Assembly (NCBI GenBank): GCA_963701375.1
Contig: CAVOZT010000003.1
Coordinates: forward strand, 372,001-436,000
Length of the DNA stretch: 64,000 bases
Direction of reading: 5' to 3'
DNA from: CAVXTF01 sp963701375
GTDB lineage: Bacteria; Actinomycetota; Acidimicrobiia; Acidimicrobiales; CAVXTF01
Within the stretch, counting starts at the first letter, position 1; each line of letters opens with the position of its first letter. The position numbers and the translations under genes were made by a program. The notes beneath the pieces are model-generated. The model did not search any database, was not told the DNA's origin, and saw nothing but the letters and a program-made list of their open reading frames with translations. Below are positions 47,206-56,037 of this stretch, piece after piece.

Positions 47206-47469
47206 TCAGCCGGCGCGCTCGCTCAGCTGTTTGCGCTCCACCTCGTTGAGCCCGCCCCAGATCCCGTGCGGCTCCCTAATGCGAATCGCGTACTCCAGGC
47301 AAGCTCCCTTGACCGTGCAGGTCGCGGATATCTCCTTCGCGCGCGCCTCACGCGCCATCTTGTCCTCTTTGCGCTCGGCGTGGGTTGGTGGGAAGAAGAC
47401 CGCTGCCTGCGGTCCTCTGCACGCCGCCCGCGCCTGCCACGCCTCCCCGAGCCTCTGAGTGGTGACCAC
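47206..47469 (-). CDS. WhiB-family regulator, WhiB4-like position, missing one cluster cysteine
   Basis: An 87-residue Wbl protein starting at GTG 47469 (GGAGGAGGGG upstream). The first Cys is in ARAACRGPQ (residue 17). The later set is ISATCTVKGACLEYAI, with Cys51 and Cys57 but Ser48 where the family has the first Cys of CxxC. The GIWGG turn motif and a basic tail follow. Wbl proteins use four cysteines to hold a 4Fe-4S cluster, so cluster binding here may be altered. The gene is divergent from two ArsA-like ATPases, as whiB4 (Rv3681c) is from Rv3679-Rv3680. Confidence 0.85.
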   Translation of the reverse strand: MVTTQRLGEAWQARAACRGPQAAVFFPPTHAERKEDKMAREARAKEISATCTVKGACLEYAIRIREPHGIWGGLNEVERKQLSERAG

Positions 47470-47630
47470 TTCCCCTCCTCCGAGAGGACGCTACCTTGGC
47501 GGTTTCTGGGCTACAAGGGGTCCGAGCAGGGATTTTTCGGATTCTGTGAACCGACCCCGGAGAGGCATCGGTTGGTGCGACCGCGCTTTAACCGGGGTGG
47601 CCTTCGCCTGACAGATACGCTCGCCCCTCC

Positions 47631-48590
47631 ATGGACGTGGCCGATTTCTGCCAGCAGAGCCGGGTCCTCATAGTCGCCGGCAAAGGTGGCGTAGGTAAGA
47701 CGACGATCTGCGCCGCCCTCGCGGGGATGGCGGCTGACGTGGGACTGTCGGTGCTCATGGTGGAGTTGGAAGGCAAGACGGGTCTGCCGATGGCGTTCGG
47801 ACAGGAGGGTCCGCTCGAGTACGAGGGATCGGTCCTGGCGGACAAGACCGAGTCGGGCGGCGAGATCTTCGCACGCCGGATCACTCCCGACGACGCCCTG
47901 CTCGAGTACCTGGCCGACCACGGCATGAGACGGTTTTCCAAACGCCTCGTGTCGTCCGGTGCTCTCGACGTGGTGGCGACGGCAATTCCGGGGATCCGCG
48001 ACATCTTGGTCCTGGGCAAGGTCAAGCAGCTGGAACGCGACGACCCGGCGGACCTGTTGCTCCTCGACGCACCGGCGACCGGGCATGTCATGACATTCCT
48101 TTCGTCCGCGAGCGGTCTACTCGACGCTGCGCGGAGCGGACCTCTTCGCGCTCAGGCCGCTGACGTCGTCGAGCTTCTGACCGACCCCGAGCGGTGCCGC
48201 GTCGCTCTCGTCACGCTCCCAGAGGAGATGCCGGTGAACGAGGCGGTAGAGGCCGCCTACAAACTCGAGGACCGGGTTGGAGTGAGCCTCGGGCCGTTGA
48301 TCGTCAACGGTTGCATTCCCTCGCTCCCAGGTCTCCGCGTGGATCCCGCCTCGGCGGCGTCGGGGGCCCGGGCGGAGGTCTCCGAAGAACTGCTGCGTGC
48401 ATTTCGCTCGGCGGCCGAGTTCACAGTCAGGCGGGAGGACCAGCAAGAAGAGCAGCTGCGCCGGCTCGCAGACGAGCTGCCGCTCCGGCAGCTGAGGGTG
48501 CCCGCCATACCCAGTGAGGTGATCGGGCCTGACGAGCTCGGAGAGATCTCCGAGGCGCTGCGGGTCGCGGTCGAGGCTCTCCCGTCATGA
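47631..48590 (+). CDS. ArsA/Get3-like P-loop ATPase, first of a pair
   Basis: A 319-residue protein with deviant Walker A VAGKGGVGKTTICAALAG at the N-terminus and LLLLDAPATGHVMTFL as switch region. It has the ArsA fold without the duplicated halves. ATG 47631 is used. Its mycobacterial counterpart, Rv3679, forms a heteromer with Rv3680. The stop overlaps the first ATG of the next gene (ATGA). Confidence 0.85.
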   Translation: MDVADFCQQSRVLIVAGKGGVGKTTICAALAGMAADVGLSVLMVELEGKTGLPMAFGQEGPLEYEGSVLADKTESGGEIFARRITPDDALLEYLADHGMRRFSKRLVSSGALDVVATAIPGIRDILVLGKVKQLERDDPADLLLLDAPATGHVMTFLSSASGLLDAARSGPLRAQAADVVELLTDPERCRVALVTLPEEMPVNEAVEAAYKLEDRVGVSLGPLIVNGCIPSLPGLRVDPASAASGARAEVSEELLRAFRSAAEFTVRREDQQEEQLRRLADELPLRQLRVPAIPSEVIGPDELGEISEALRVAVEALPS

Positions 48591-48640
48591 CCGACGAGGT
48601 CGTCATGACCGACGAGGTCGCCATGACCGACGAGCCGAGT
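48587..48640 (+). repeat. Three tandem 18-base repeats with in-frame start codons
   Basis: ATGACCGACGAGGTCGTC-like units begin at 48587, 48605 and 48623; the third continues into the normal coding sequence. All three ATGs are in frame. Any of them could serve as the start, so the true N-terminus is undecided. Confidence 0.7.
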
Positions 48641-49750
48641 GCCTGGCATTCGCTTCTGAGCGAGCACGACATCGTCGTCGGGTGCGGATCGGGCGGAGTG
48701 GGCAAGACGACGATCTCGGCGGCCCTGGCACTCGAAGGAGCGCGGATGGGCCGGCGGTCGTGCGTCGTCACCATCGACCCGGCGCGGCGTCTTGCCGACT
48801 CCCTCGGCTTGGACAGCCTCGGAAATACGGCCCACAGGGTGGAGGGTCCGTGGCCGGGAGAGCTGTGGGCGCTGCAGCTCGACCCCAAGAGCACCTTCGA
48901 CGACCTCGTCCGTAAGCACGCCGACTCGCCGGAGCAGGCTGAGGGCATCTTCCAGAACCGGATCTACCGGAATCTCACTGAAGCTCTCTCAGGCACTCAG
49001 GAGTACATGGCGATGGAGAAGCTCTACGAGCTTGCCGAAGAGGACCGCTTCGACCTGATCGTCGTGGACACGCCACCGTCGCGAAACGTGCTCGACTTCC
49101 TCGAAGCGCCGGGCCGTCTGACGCGCTTTTTAGGTCACCGGCTCTTCCAGTTCCTGCTTCTTCCGACCCGGGCGTCGCTTCGGGCGTTCACGATGGCGTC
49201 GCAGGCACTGCTTAAGACGATCTCCCGGGTCGCGGGCGCGGAGATCGTGAACGACGCGGTTGCCTTCTTCCAAGCCTTCGCGGGCATGGAGGAGGGATTC
49301 CGGGTTCGAGCTGTGCACGTACGCCAGCTTCTTGCAGACCGGTCCACCGCATTCGTCCTCGTCGCCGCACCGCGTGCGGACACTGTCGTCGAGGCAGGCT
49401 GGTTCGCCGACCGGCTCGACGACGCCGGACTGCAGGTCGACGCGCTGATCGTGAACCGCGTGCATCCGGTGTTCTGGCCGAGTGCGGACACATTGCCGTC
49501 ACCCGCGCCCGGCGAGCCATCTTGGTCCGGCTCCTTTGGCGACCTCGTGGACAACCTGCGCGAATTGTGTGAGATGAATGCAGGCGAGGAATCCACCATC
49601 GCCGAGCTCGTCCAGCAGGTGGCGCCGGCGCCCGTGGTGAGAGTTCCGCTTCTCGATGCTGACGTCCACGACCTCGCAAGCCTCGAGAAGGTGGCGGATG
49701 CCCTGTTCGGGGACAAACCGCCGATGACCGGCACCTCGACCGAGGGTTAA
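48587..49750 (+). CDS. ArsA/Get3-like P-loop ATPase, second of a pair
   Basis: A 387-residue ArsA-family protein with CGSGGVGKTTISAALALEG and FDLIVVDTPPSRNVLDFLEA. The N-terminus is a run of three MTDEV/A units from a tandem 18-base repeat, each with an in-frame ATG. The gene overlaps its neighbour by four bases. Together they probably form a two-subunit ATPase as in the Rv3679-Rv3680 pair; the cargo is unknown. Confidence 0.85.
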   Translation: MTDEVVMTDEVAMTDEPSAWHSLLSEHDIVVGCGSGGVGKTTISAALALEGARMGRRSCVVTIDPARRLADSLGLDSLGNTAHRVEGPWPGELWALQLDPKSTFDDLVRKHADSPEQAEGIFQNRIYRNLTEALSGTQEYMAMEKLYELAEEDRFDLIVVDTPPSRNVLDFLEAPGRLTRFLGHRLFQFLLLPTRASLRAFTMASQALLKTISRVAGAEIVNDAVAFFQAFAGMEEGFRVRAVHVRQLLADRSTAFVLVAAPRADTVVEAGWFADRLDDAGLQVDALIVNRVHPVFWPSADTLPSPAPGEPSWSGSFGDLVDNLRELCEMNAGEESTIAELVQQVAPAPVVRVPLLDADVHDLASLEKVADALFGDKPPMTGTSTEG

Positions 49751-49759
49751 CCTGCACCC

Positions 49760-50221
49760 GTGCCGAGCATCTTGGTCGCTTCAGACGCACCTTCGGTCCG
49801 CTCTGAGATCCTGGCGGTCGTAGACAGACGCTCCAACCGGATCAGGGAGGTGTCGTCGGGCCCCGAGGTGCTCTCTGAGGTCGCGCTCGACGCACCCGAC
49901 CTCGTCGTCGTGGACATGCAGATGGGCAACATGGGTGCCATGGCGGTCTGCCTCGACCTCCGCCTCGAACACTCATACGGTGCGCTCCCGCATATCCCTG
50001 TGCTGATGCTTCTCGACCGCCGCGCAGACGTGTTCCTCGCCCGGCGCTCCGGAGCAGAGGGCTGGCTCGTGAAACCACTCGATCCGATCCGCATCAGGAA
50101 GGCCACGGAAGCTCTCGTCTCGGGCGGGACCTACCACGACGATTCCTTCCATCCGTTGCCAGAGCTCGTCGGAACTGCAACGTCGGCGCAAAGCCCGGCG
50201 TCACAACCTCTTCCGAATTAG
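49760..50221 (+). CDS. CheY-like receiver-domain protein
   Basis: A 153-residue protein with a receiver fold. The phospho-acceptor region is DLVVVDMQMGNMGAMAV and the Lys after strand 5 is GWLVKPLDPIRI. The first acidic pair is in LVASDAPSVR, with only one Asp. The C-terminal 25 residues are not conserved. It has no output domain. GTG 49760 follows the ATPase gene by ten bases. Confidence 0.75.
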   Translation: MPSILVASDAPSVRSEILAVVDRRSNRIREVSSGPEVLSEVALDAPDLVVVDMQMGNMGAMAVCLDLRLEHSYGALPHIPVLMLLDRRADVFLARRSGAEGWLVKPLDPIRIRKATEALVSGGTYHDDSFHPLPELVGTATSAQSPASQPLPN

Positions 50222-51066
50222 TGGTTCGCCGCCGCCGGCGGAACGCGCTCGGCCCGAACCTTCCTAGAGCCTCCAAGGCGACGGGCGGATCCGATCTTCA
50301 GGAGCAGCACATCCTTGCGGCGCTCGCCGACCTGAGAGATGCGAGCGTGAGCGAGGTCATGACCCCGCGAGTAGATGTCGTGGGCCTGCCGATCCCTGTG
50401 CACGCCGCCGACGTTGCACGTGCAGTTCGAGAGTCGGGCCACAGTTGCTTTCCCGTCTACGACGACGACATCGACAACCTGGTCGGAGTTCTCTACGTGA
50501 ACGACCTCTTCAGGGCGGGGTGGGCCCTCGATACCCGCTCCCCCGTGAGCAACGGGAACGAAAGCGGTGACGCGAGACCGAGTCCCGTCGACATCTCCCG
50601 CCGCCTGCGCCAGCCTTATCTCGTCCCCGAGTCGCACCTCGTGCTCGACGTGCTTGCGGAGATGCGCCGGGTGCGGCGAACGTTCGCGGTGGTAGTGGAC
50701 GAGTACGGGGGCGTCGCCGGCGTGATCACCGTGAAGGATCTGCTCGCGGCCCTCGTCGGCGATCTCTACGACGAGTTCGACCCGGGTGGGGAACCCGAGG
50801 TGGTCCGCGTCGACCGCACCCGGTGGCTGGTGGACGGCGGAGCGAGCATCGACGACGTCCGTTCGCACCTCGGGTTGGCCCTTCCCGAGGGGAAGTACGT
50901 CACGCTCGGTGGGTACATCTTCGACGCGCTCGGGCACATCCCATCCGAAGGTGAGCGCCTTCGGTACGACGATTGGGAGCTACGGGTCGTGGAGATGGAC
51001 CGTCGGCGGATCGCGAAGGTGGTTGCGGTCCAGCCGTCACACGCGGGGTCTGTCGCGCCTCCATGA
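50221..51066 (+). CDS. CBS-domain protein of the CorC/HlyC group
   Basis: A 281-residue protein. Two CBS domains are visible: SVSEVMTPRVDVVGLPIPVH, then RTFAVVVDEYGGVAGVITVK. A CorC/HlyC-type C-terminal domain follows (VVRVDRTRWLVDGGASIDDV, then GYIFDALGHIPSEGERLRYD). There is no DUF21 membrane region. GTG 50221 overlaps the preceding stop. The family is linked to magnesium and cobalt efflux. Confidence 0.85.
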   Translation: MVRRRRRNALGPNLPRASKATGGSDLQEQHILAALADLRDASVSEVMTPRVDVVGLPIPVHAADVARAVRESGHSCFPVYDDDIDNLVGVLYVNDLFRAGWALDTRSPVSNGNESGDARPSPVDISRRLRQPYLVPESHLVLDVLAEMRRVRRTFAVVVDEYGGVAGVITVKDLLAALVGDLYDEFDPGGEPEVVRVDRTRWLVDGGASIDDVRSHLGLALPEGKYVTLGGYIFDALGHIPSEGERLRYDDWELRVVEMDRRRIAKVVAVQPSHAGSVAPP

Positions 51067-51127
51067 GCCGGAAGCCCCATTCCGCTCCTCGGCTAGCATC
51101 GCCCTGAGCCTGACATCACGGCTCATC

Positions 51128-51202
51128 CGGGAAGTGGCGCAGCTTGGTTAGCGCGCAGCGTTCGGGACGCTGAGGCCGCGGGTTCAAATCCCGCCTTCCC
51201 GA
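51128..51202 (+). tRNA. tRNA-Pro (anticodon CGG)
   Basis: The acceptor stem is CGGGAAG paired with CTTCCCG. The anticodon arm is CAGCG-TTCGGGA-CGCTG, with CGG as anticodon. The T arm is GCGGG-TTCAAAT-CCCGC. The CCA end is not encoded. This is the only RNA gene found in the window. Confidence 0.95.
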
Positions 51203-51292
51203 CTCGCAACACGGCCTCCGAACCTCCGTCGGACCGTCCCGGAACCTCCTCCGAGCGCGACCGAGACCACGCTCTGTATCGGGCAAAGGGCG

Positions 51293-52532
51293 ATGGACTA
51301 CGTTGTTCTCATGAGATCCTTCCGGGCTGCACGCTGGACTGTTGTCCTAGGGCTTCTCGCAGGGGGCGGGGTCGTCGGGATGGCCTGGGGGCTGTCTGCC
51401 TCTGCCAGTCCGCTCGCGTCACCGCACTCACCCAACTCGTCGCGGACCGGCGTTTCGGCATCCACGGCGTCCGCGTCGACGGCGTCGGACAACCTCTCGA
51501 AGCTGGTGGTTGGAGGCGTCGTCGCAAAGACCGTCACCCTTCAGAGCCCAGAGGCGTACACGCCACACGCTCAGCCCGGCACATTCGACGACTACCACTG
51601 CACCTTGATCAACCCGCACATCAAGACCAACGCGTACATAGTGGCGAGCCAGTTCTTTCCGGGTACAAGAGAAGTCCACCACGCGATCTTGTTCCTCGTG
51701 CCACCGAACCTGGCCTCTGCCGCCGAGAGCGCGGACCATGGCGGCAAAGGATGGTCGTGCTTCGGCGAGGCTCCTATTCCCTCTACGAGCAGCGACCAGA
51801 TCTCCAACACTCCTTGGCTGACTGCGTGGGGACCCGGCGCTCCGGAAAACATCGAACCTGCGGGCACAGGCGTGCCGCTTCCCGCCGGAAGCCTCGTGAT
51901 CGAGCAGATTCACTACAACCTCCTCATCGGGGACAAGCCAGTACCGCGCCAAGCTCGAGCTCCAGACGGTGCCAGAGACGACGCCGCTCAAGCCGCTCAG
52001 CCTTGGCCTCTACGCCGCGCCTCCCGACATCCCGTGCCCGGCAGGGGTGACCGGACCTCTGTGCAACCGTGCCGCATCGGTCGCTTACACCGGGAGGGAG
52101 TTCGGGCAGAGCCAGGTCGGATTCATCAACCTCCTCGAGCAGATCTGCGGAAGGAACCCTGCCGACCCCCCCGGAAGCGACACGACGTCGTGCACGTGGC
52201 CGGTGGGGCAAACCTCCGAAGTCGTCCGGGTCGCCGCACACATGCACCTTCTCGGCGTGTCGATGCGAGTCGTGCTCAATCCCGGGACACCCGGATCGAA
52301 GGTGCTGCTCGACGTCCCCAACTACAACTTCAACTATCAGCGCTCGTACAACCTGAGCAAACCAGTGCTGGTCACCCCGCAGGACCAGATCCAGGTGAGT
52401 TGTACCTACAACCCGAAGCTGCGCCAGCAGATCCCGTACACCCGGCACCTGCCCCCGCAATACATCACGTGGGGTGACGGATCCGCCGACGAGATGTGCC
52501 TTGCGATCGTGCTGATGGTTCCCGTCTCCTAG
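51293..52532 (+). CDS. Secreted PHM-like copper type II monooxygenase-fold protein, frameshifted
   Basis: About 413 residues when joined. A signal peptide is visible (VVLGLLAGGGVVGMAWGLSA); ATG 51293 or 51311 are possible starts. The fold of peptidylglycine alpha-hydroxylating monooxygenase is indicated by DDYHC and EVHHAILFLV (His-His), QIHYN, then AAHMHLLGVSMRV (His-x-His) and DEMCL with Met. These match the six copper ligands of the CuH and CuM sites in order. The frame breaks near 51945. It is followed by a copper ATPase gene. The natural substrate is unknown. Confidence 0.75.
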
Positions 52533-52589
52533 AAGCGCGACGGAGACTCGACGCGCGGAGCCCGCTCATAGGCTCAGGCGGCAGTAGCC

Positions 52590-55286
52590 ATGGTCACCGA
52601 CCTCACCGCCACCGAGACCTCGACGACCGGGGAGGAACGCCGTCTCGCGACGGCAGAGCTGGCGCTCGAGGGAATGCACTGCGCCGCATGCGCTACCCGA
52701 ATCGAAGGAGCGTTGGCTGAACAGCAAGGGGTGGTGAGCGCATCGGTCAACTTCGCGACGACGCGAGCCTTCGTCGCGTACGACCCGTCCGTGGTCGAAC
52801 AAAGTGCGCTGTGCGAAGCGGTCGCGAGCGCCGGTTATGCGGCATCGCCCTTCTCGGGCGACCTCCGGAGCCCGACGATCGAAACCTCGGATCACTGGCC
52901 GAGCAGGGCGGCGGTTTCGTGGGCGCTCGCCGTCATCGCGTTCGTCGTCGCCATATTCGGGCCCGAGACGGCGACCGCAGGTTGGAGCGTGCTCGGGATC
53001 GCGGCGATCGTCGAGATAGTCGGCGGGTGGCCGTTCTTGAAGGCCGCCGTCCGCTTGCTGCGCCATGGCGCAACGAGCATGGACACGTTGATCGTCGTCG
53101 GCACTCTTGCTGCCCTGGCCGTGAGCGCGGTGGAGGCAATTGCGCTCGGCGGGCGTCACGTCCACCTGGGTGGCGGTGGAGCCTTCGCGGCTCGGCTCCA
53201 CGGCGTGATGGCGCCGTTGATCATCTCGATCCTGGCGACGGGTCGTGCGATCGAACAGCAGGCGCGGAACCGGGCGACGCGCGCGATGCACTCGCTTCTA
53301 GGGCTCCGGCCTCCGGTTGCGCGGGTCGTCGCCGACCTTGACGACGATACGGGCGAACTCGTGCCGCCGGAGAGCATCCCGGTCGGCGCGCTCGTCCGCG
53401 TGCGAGCGGGAGAGACGATCCCCCTCGACGGGTCGGTGGTTACCGGGCGGTCCGACGTCGACGAGGCGATGCTCACCGGTGAACCGCTACCCGTTGCCCG
53501 CGGTCCTGGCGAACCCGTGATCGGCGGAACGCGAAACGGGAACGGCGTCCTGGTGGTCCAGGTCGACGTGATTGCGGCGGAGTCGGTGCTCGCGCACCTT
53601 CAGCGTCTTGTCGAGGACGCGCAGCGGGAAAAGGCACCGATGCAGCGGATAGCCGATCGGGTCAGCTCGGTGTTCGTGCCTGCGGTGCTGATCGCCTCTC
53701 TTGTCACGTTCCTGTCCTGGTGGCTGATCGCCGGCGACTTCGGAAAAGCCGTGCTGAGTGCGATTGCGCTACTGCTCGTGGCGTGCCCGTGCGCGATGGG
53801 ATTGGCAACGCCCGTCGCCATGATGGTCAGCTGCGGACGGGCGTCCACTCTCGGCATCCTCGTCCGCGGCGGTGACACGCTGGAAGCGCTTTCGACTGCC
53901 GACACGGTGGTGTTCGACAAGACCGGGACCCTCACCGAGAGCAGGGCAACGGTGACGGAGATCGCGCCGGCGCCCGGGTACACCCGCGAGGAAGTCCTCA
54001 CCCTGGCGGCGGCAGTAGAGGCGGAGAGCCCGCATCCGATAGCGGTGGCGATTCGCAACGAGGCGGCGCTGCAAGCGGCGGAGTCAGGGCCGCGGACCCG
54101 AGCGACCGTCACGACGGAGCTCCCCGGCGTCGGGGTCATGGGCACGGTCGACGGGCAGGTCGTCGAGGTCGTCAAGGTCGGAACTTCGGATCTCCCGGGG
54201 ACGATGACCGCCGACGTGTCCAGATTCGCAGAATCAGGCGAGACGGTCGTCGTCGTCAAGAACGACGGAGCCGTGATCGGCGTGGTCGCAGTGAGCACGC
54301 CACTGCGGCCCGAGGCCGATGCGGCAGTCGCTCATCTCCACTCGATGGGCCTGAGCGCAGTCGTGCTGAGTGGCGACGCCGCACCCGCGGTCCGAACGGT
54401 CGCCACGAAGCTCGGCATCGAGGACGCGCGCGACGGTCTGAGCGCCTCTCAGAAAGTCGAAGCGATCCGCGCGTTGCAACGAGCGGGCCGGCGCGTGGTG
54501 ATGGTGGGAGACGGGATCAACGACGCTCCGGCACTCGCAGCCGCCGACGTCGGATGCGCCATCGGGAGCGGTACGGACGCGGCGCTCGCCAACAGCGGCA
54601 TCGCTCTAATGGGTAACGATCTACAGGGAGTCCCGGCAGCGGTCGGCCTGTCGCGTTCGACCGTCGCCAACATCCGCGAGAACCTCGGATGGGCGATGGG
54701 CTACAACATCTCGGCGCTGCCGCTCGCAGCCGCTGGGCTCCTCGATCCATTGATCGCCGCGATCGCCATGGGCGTGTCGAGTCTCGTGGTCGTGCTGAAC
54801 AGCCTGCGTCTCATGCGTTTCGGATCGTCGGGACTCGACCGTGTGCGAGCTCCGCTAGTCATGCGCGGTGCAAGAGGATTCGCCCTAGCGGTCGCAATCC
54901 CCGTCTTCCTTTTCGCCGGTGCGACTTTCGCCGGTCAGGCGATTTCGCCGGCGAGGGGACAGTCACTTCTTCCGACGCTCGCCTACATCTCGGACGTAAA
55001 CCTGGCGGGCGGGAGTGTCGCCGAGGTGTACCTCGACCCCGGATCACCCGGCGTGAACGCGTTCCACCTGATCTTCCTGAGGAATGGGAACGGAGTGCCC
55101 GTCGAATCGGCTGAACTGACGGGCTCGCGCAACCAAGCACAGACGCTCCAGATGCGACTGGTCGAGCTGAGCAAAGGCCACTATGCAAGCTACGGCGTGC
55201 TCAGCTCAGGTAAATGGCGTTTCTTCGTCGCCGCGGTCGTCGCGGGGCACCAAGTCTCGTTCTCGATCGAGCGAACCCTGCGCTGA
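52590..55286 (+). CDS. P1B copper-type ATPase with an extra exported C-terminal domain
   Basis: An 898-residue heavy-metal P-type ATPase. The HMA domain is LALEGMHCAACATRIEGALA, with CAAC at residues 31-34. The membrane metal site is ACPCAMGLATPVAMM (about residue 398). The phosphorylation motif is VVFDKTGTLTES (about 442), and the hinge is VGDGINDAPALAAADVG. This set fits Cu(I) export. After the usual end (near residue 750) an additional hydrophobic segment (FALAVAIPVFLFAGATFAGQ) leads into about 120 residues with the YtkA/FixH-like beta pattern VAEVYLDPGSPGVNAFHLIF and GHYASYGVLSSGKWRFFVAA. That domain would lie outside the membrane. The fusion is unusual. Confidence 0.85.
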   Translation: MVTDLTATETSTTGEERRLATAELALEGMHCAACATRIEGALAEQQGVVSASVNFATTRAFVAYDPSVVEQSALCEAVASAGYAASPFSGDLRSPTIETSDHWPSRAAVSWALAVIAFVVAIFGPETATAGWSVLGIAAIVEIVGGWPFLKAAVRLLRHGATSMDTLIVVGTLAALAVSAVEAIALGGRHVHLGGGGAFAARLHGVMAPLIISILATGRAIEQQARNRATRAMHSLLGLRPPVARVVADLDDDTGELVPPESIPVGALVRVRAGETIPLDGSVVTGRSDVDEAMLTGEPLPVARGPGEPVIGGTRNGNGVLVVQVDVIAAESVLAHLQRLVEDAQREKAPMQRIADRVSSVFVPAVLIASLVTFLSWWLIAGDFGKAVLSAIALLLVACPCAMGLATPVAMMVSCGRASTLGILVRGGDTLEALSTADTVVFDKTGTLTESRATVTEIAPAPGYTREEVLTLAAAVEAESPHPIAVAIRNEAALQAAESGPRTRATVTTELPGVGVMGTVDGQVVEVVKVGTSDLPGTMTADVSRFAESGETVVVVKNDGAVIGVVAVSTPLRPEADAAVAHLHSMGLSAVVLSGDAAPAVRTVATKLGIEDARDGLSASQKVEAIRALQRAGRRVVMVGDGINDAPALAAADVGCAIGSGTDAALANSGIALMGNDLQGVPAAVGLSRSTVANIRENLGWAMGYNISALPLAAAGLLDPLIAAIAMGVSSLVVVLNSLRLMRFGSSGLDRVRAPLVMRGARGFALAVAIPVFLFAGATFAGQAISPARGQSLLPTLAYISDVNLAGGSVAEVYLDPGSPGVNAFHLIFLRNGNGVPVESAELTGSRNQAQTLQMRLVELSKGHYASYGVLSSGKWRFFVAAVVAGHQVSFSIERTLR

Positions 55287-55313
55287 GCGGTAGACAGTGC
55301 GGGCGTTGCCCCG

Positions 55314-55940
55314 CTAAGAGCTCGGAGCTTCCGCCGCCACCGGCACTCGCAAGCCGTCGCAGACGATAGAGAACATCCGAGCCTGCGAGCACTCGATATC
55401 CCCGTGGGCTGCCGACGCGCAGGTACCCATCACGAGCCCGAACAGGTCGGCGAGGGAGACGTCTCCCCTCACCGCACCGGCCTTTTGAGCTCTGTCGAGG
55501 AGGGTCTCAGCTGCCGCCTTCAGCCTTTCCTTCTCGGAGCTCAGCCTTTCCTTCACATCGATGCCGGCACCCGACAGGGCGTCCACCAAATCGCGCTTAG
55601 CCGTACCCGTCTCTGACAGGCGCTCCAAGAAGTCGAAGAACGCTTCGCCCGGGTCGTCACTCGCCGCAAGATCTCTGGCTTCCTCGACGAGCGCCTCCAT
55701 GCGGGTGACTACGACGGCCTCCGCCAGGGCCTCCTTCGTCGGAAAGTGCCTATAAACGGTGCCGACCCCGACGCAGGCCCGACGCGCTATGTCGTCAATC
55801 GGGACTCCGACACCCTCCTCGGCGAAGCAGATTTCGGCCGCCACGAGGATCTGCGCACGGTTCCTTCGCGCATCAGCCCGTTTGGAGACGTGCTCCGAAC
55901 ACTCTGTGCCGTCTTCTCGGCCTCCAGAGCCATCACTCAC
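55314..55940 (-). CDS. TetR family transcriptional regulator of the MFS pump
   Basis: About 208 residues from GTG 55940 (a TTG at 55961 is possible). The helix-turn-helix is NRAQILVAAEICFAEEGVGV, then IDDIARRACVGVGTVYRHFP. The C-terminal ligand domain resembles TetR_C regulators of export pumps (LADLFGLVMGTCASAAHGDI). Two CGGAACG-type palindromes lie in the divergent promoter, at 55962 and 55991. Confidence 0.85.
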   Translation of the reverse strand: MSDGSGGREDGTECSEHVSKRADARRNRAQILVAAEICFAEEGVGVPIDDIARRACVGVGTVYRHFPTKEALAEAVVVTRMEALVEEARDLAASDDPGEAFFDFLERLSETGTAKRDLVDALSGAGIDVKERLSSEKERLKAAAETLLDRAQKAGAVRGDVSLADLFGLVMGTCASAAHGDIECSQARMFSIVCDGLRVPVAAEAPSS

Positions 55941-55954
55941 GCCGCACTCCCGGG

Positions 55955-55984
55955 TTGACAAACGGAACGCTCGTTCCGTATACT
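55955..55984 (+). promoter_or_regulatory. Promoter of the MFS pump gene
   Basis: TTGACA at 55955-55960 and TATACT at 55979-55984 are separated by 18 bases, a near-consensus promoter. A perfect palindrome occupies the spacer. Confidence 0.7.
55962..55979. promoter_or_regulatory. Primary TetR operator in the MFS promoter
   Basis: ACGGAACG-CT-CGTTCCGT is a perfect 8-2-8 inverted repeat between the -35 and -10 boxes of the MFS gene. A TetR-bound dimer would block RNA polymerase there. Confidence 0.75.
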
Positions 55985-55990
55985 GATTAC

Positions 55991-56006
55991 CGGAACCAAC
56001 GCTCCG
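55991..56006. promoter_or_regulatory. Second, weaker TetR operator
   Basis: CGGAACC-AA-CGCTCCG repeats the half-site pattern with five of seven matching arm bases. It lies downstream of the -10 box and just before the MFS start. Confidence 0.5.
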
Positions 56007-56037
56007 ATTATATCGGAGAGACAGGAAAAGTCCACCT

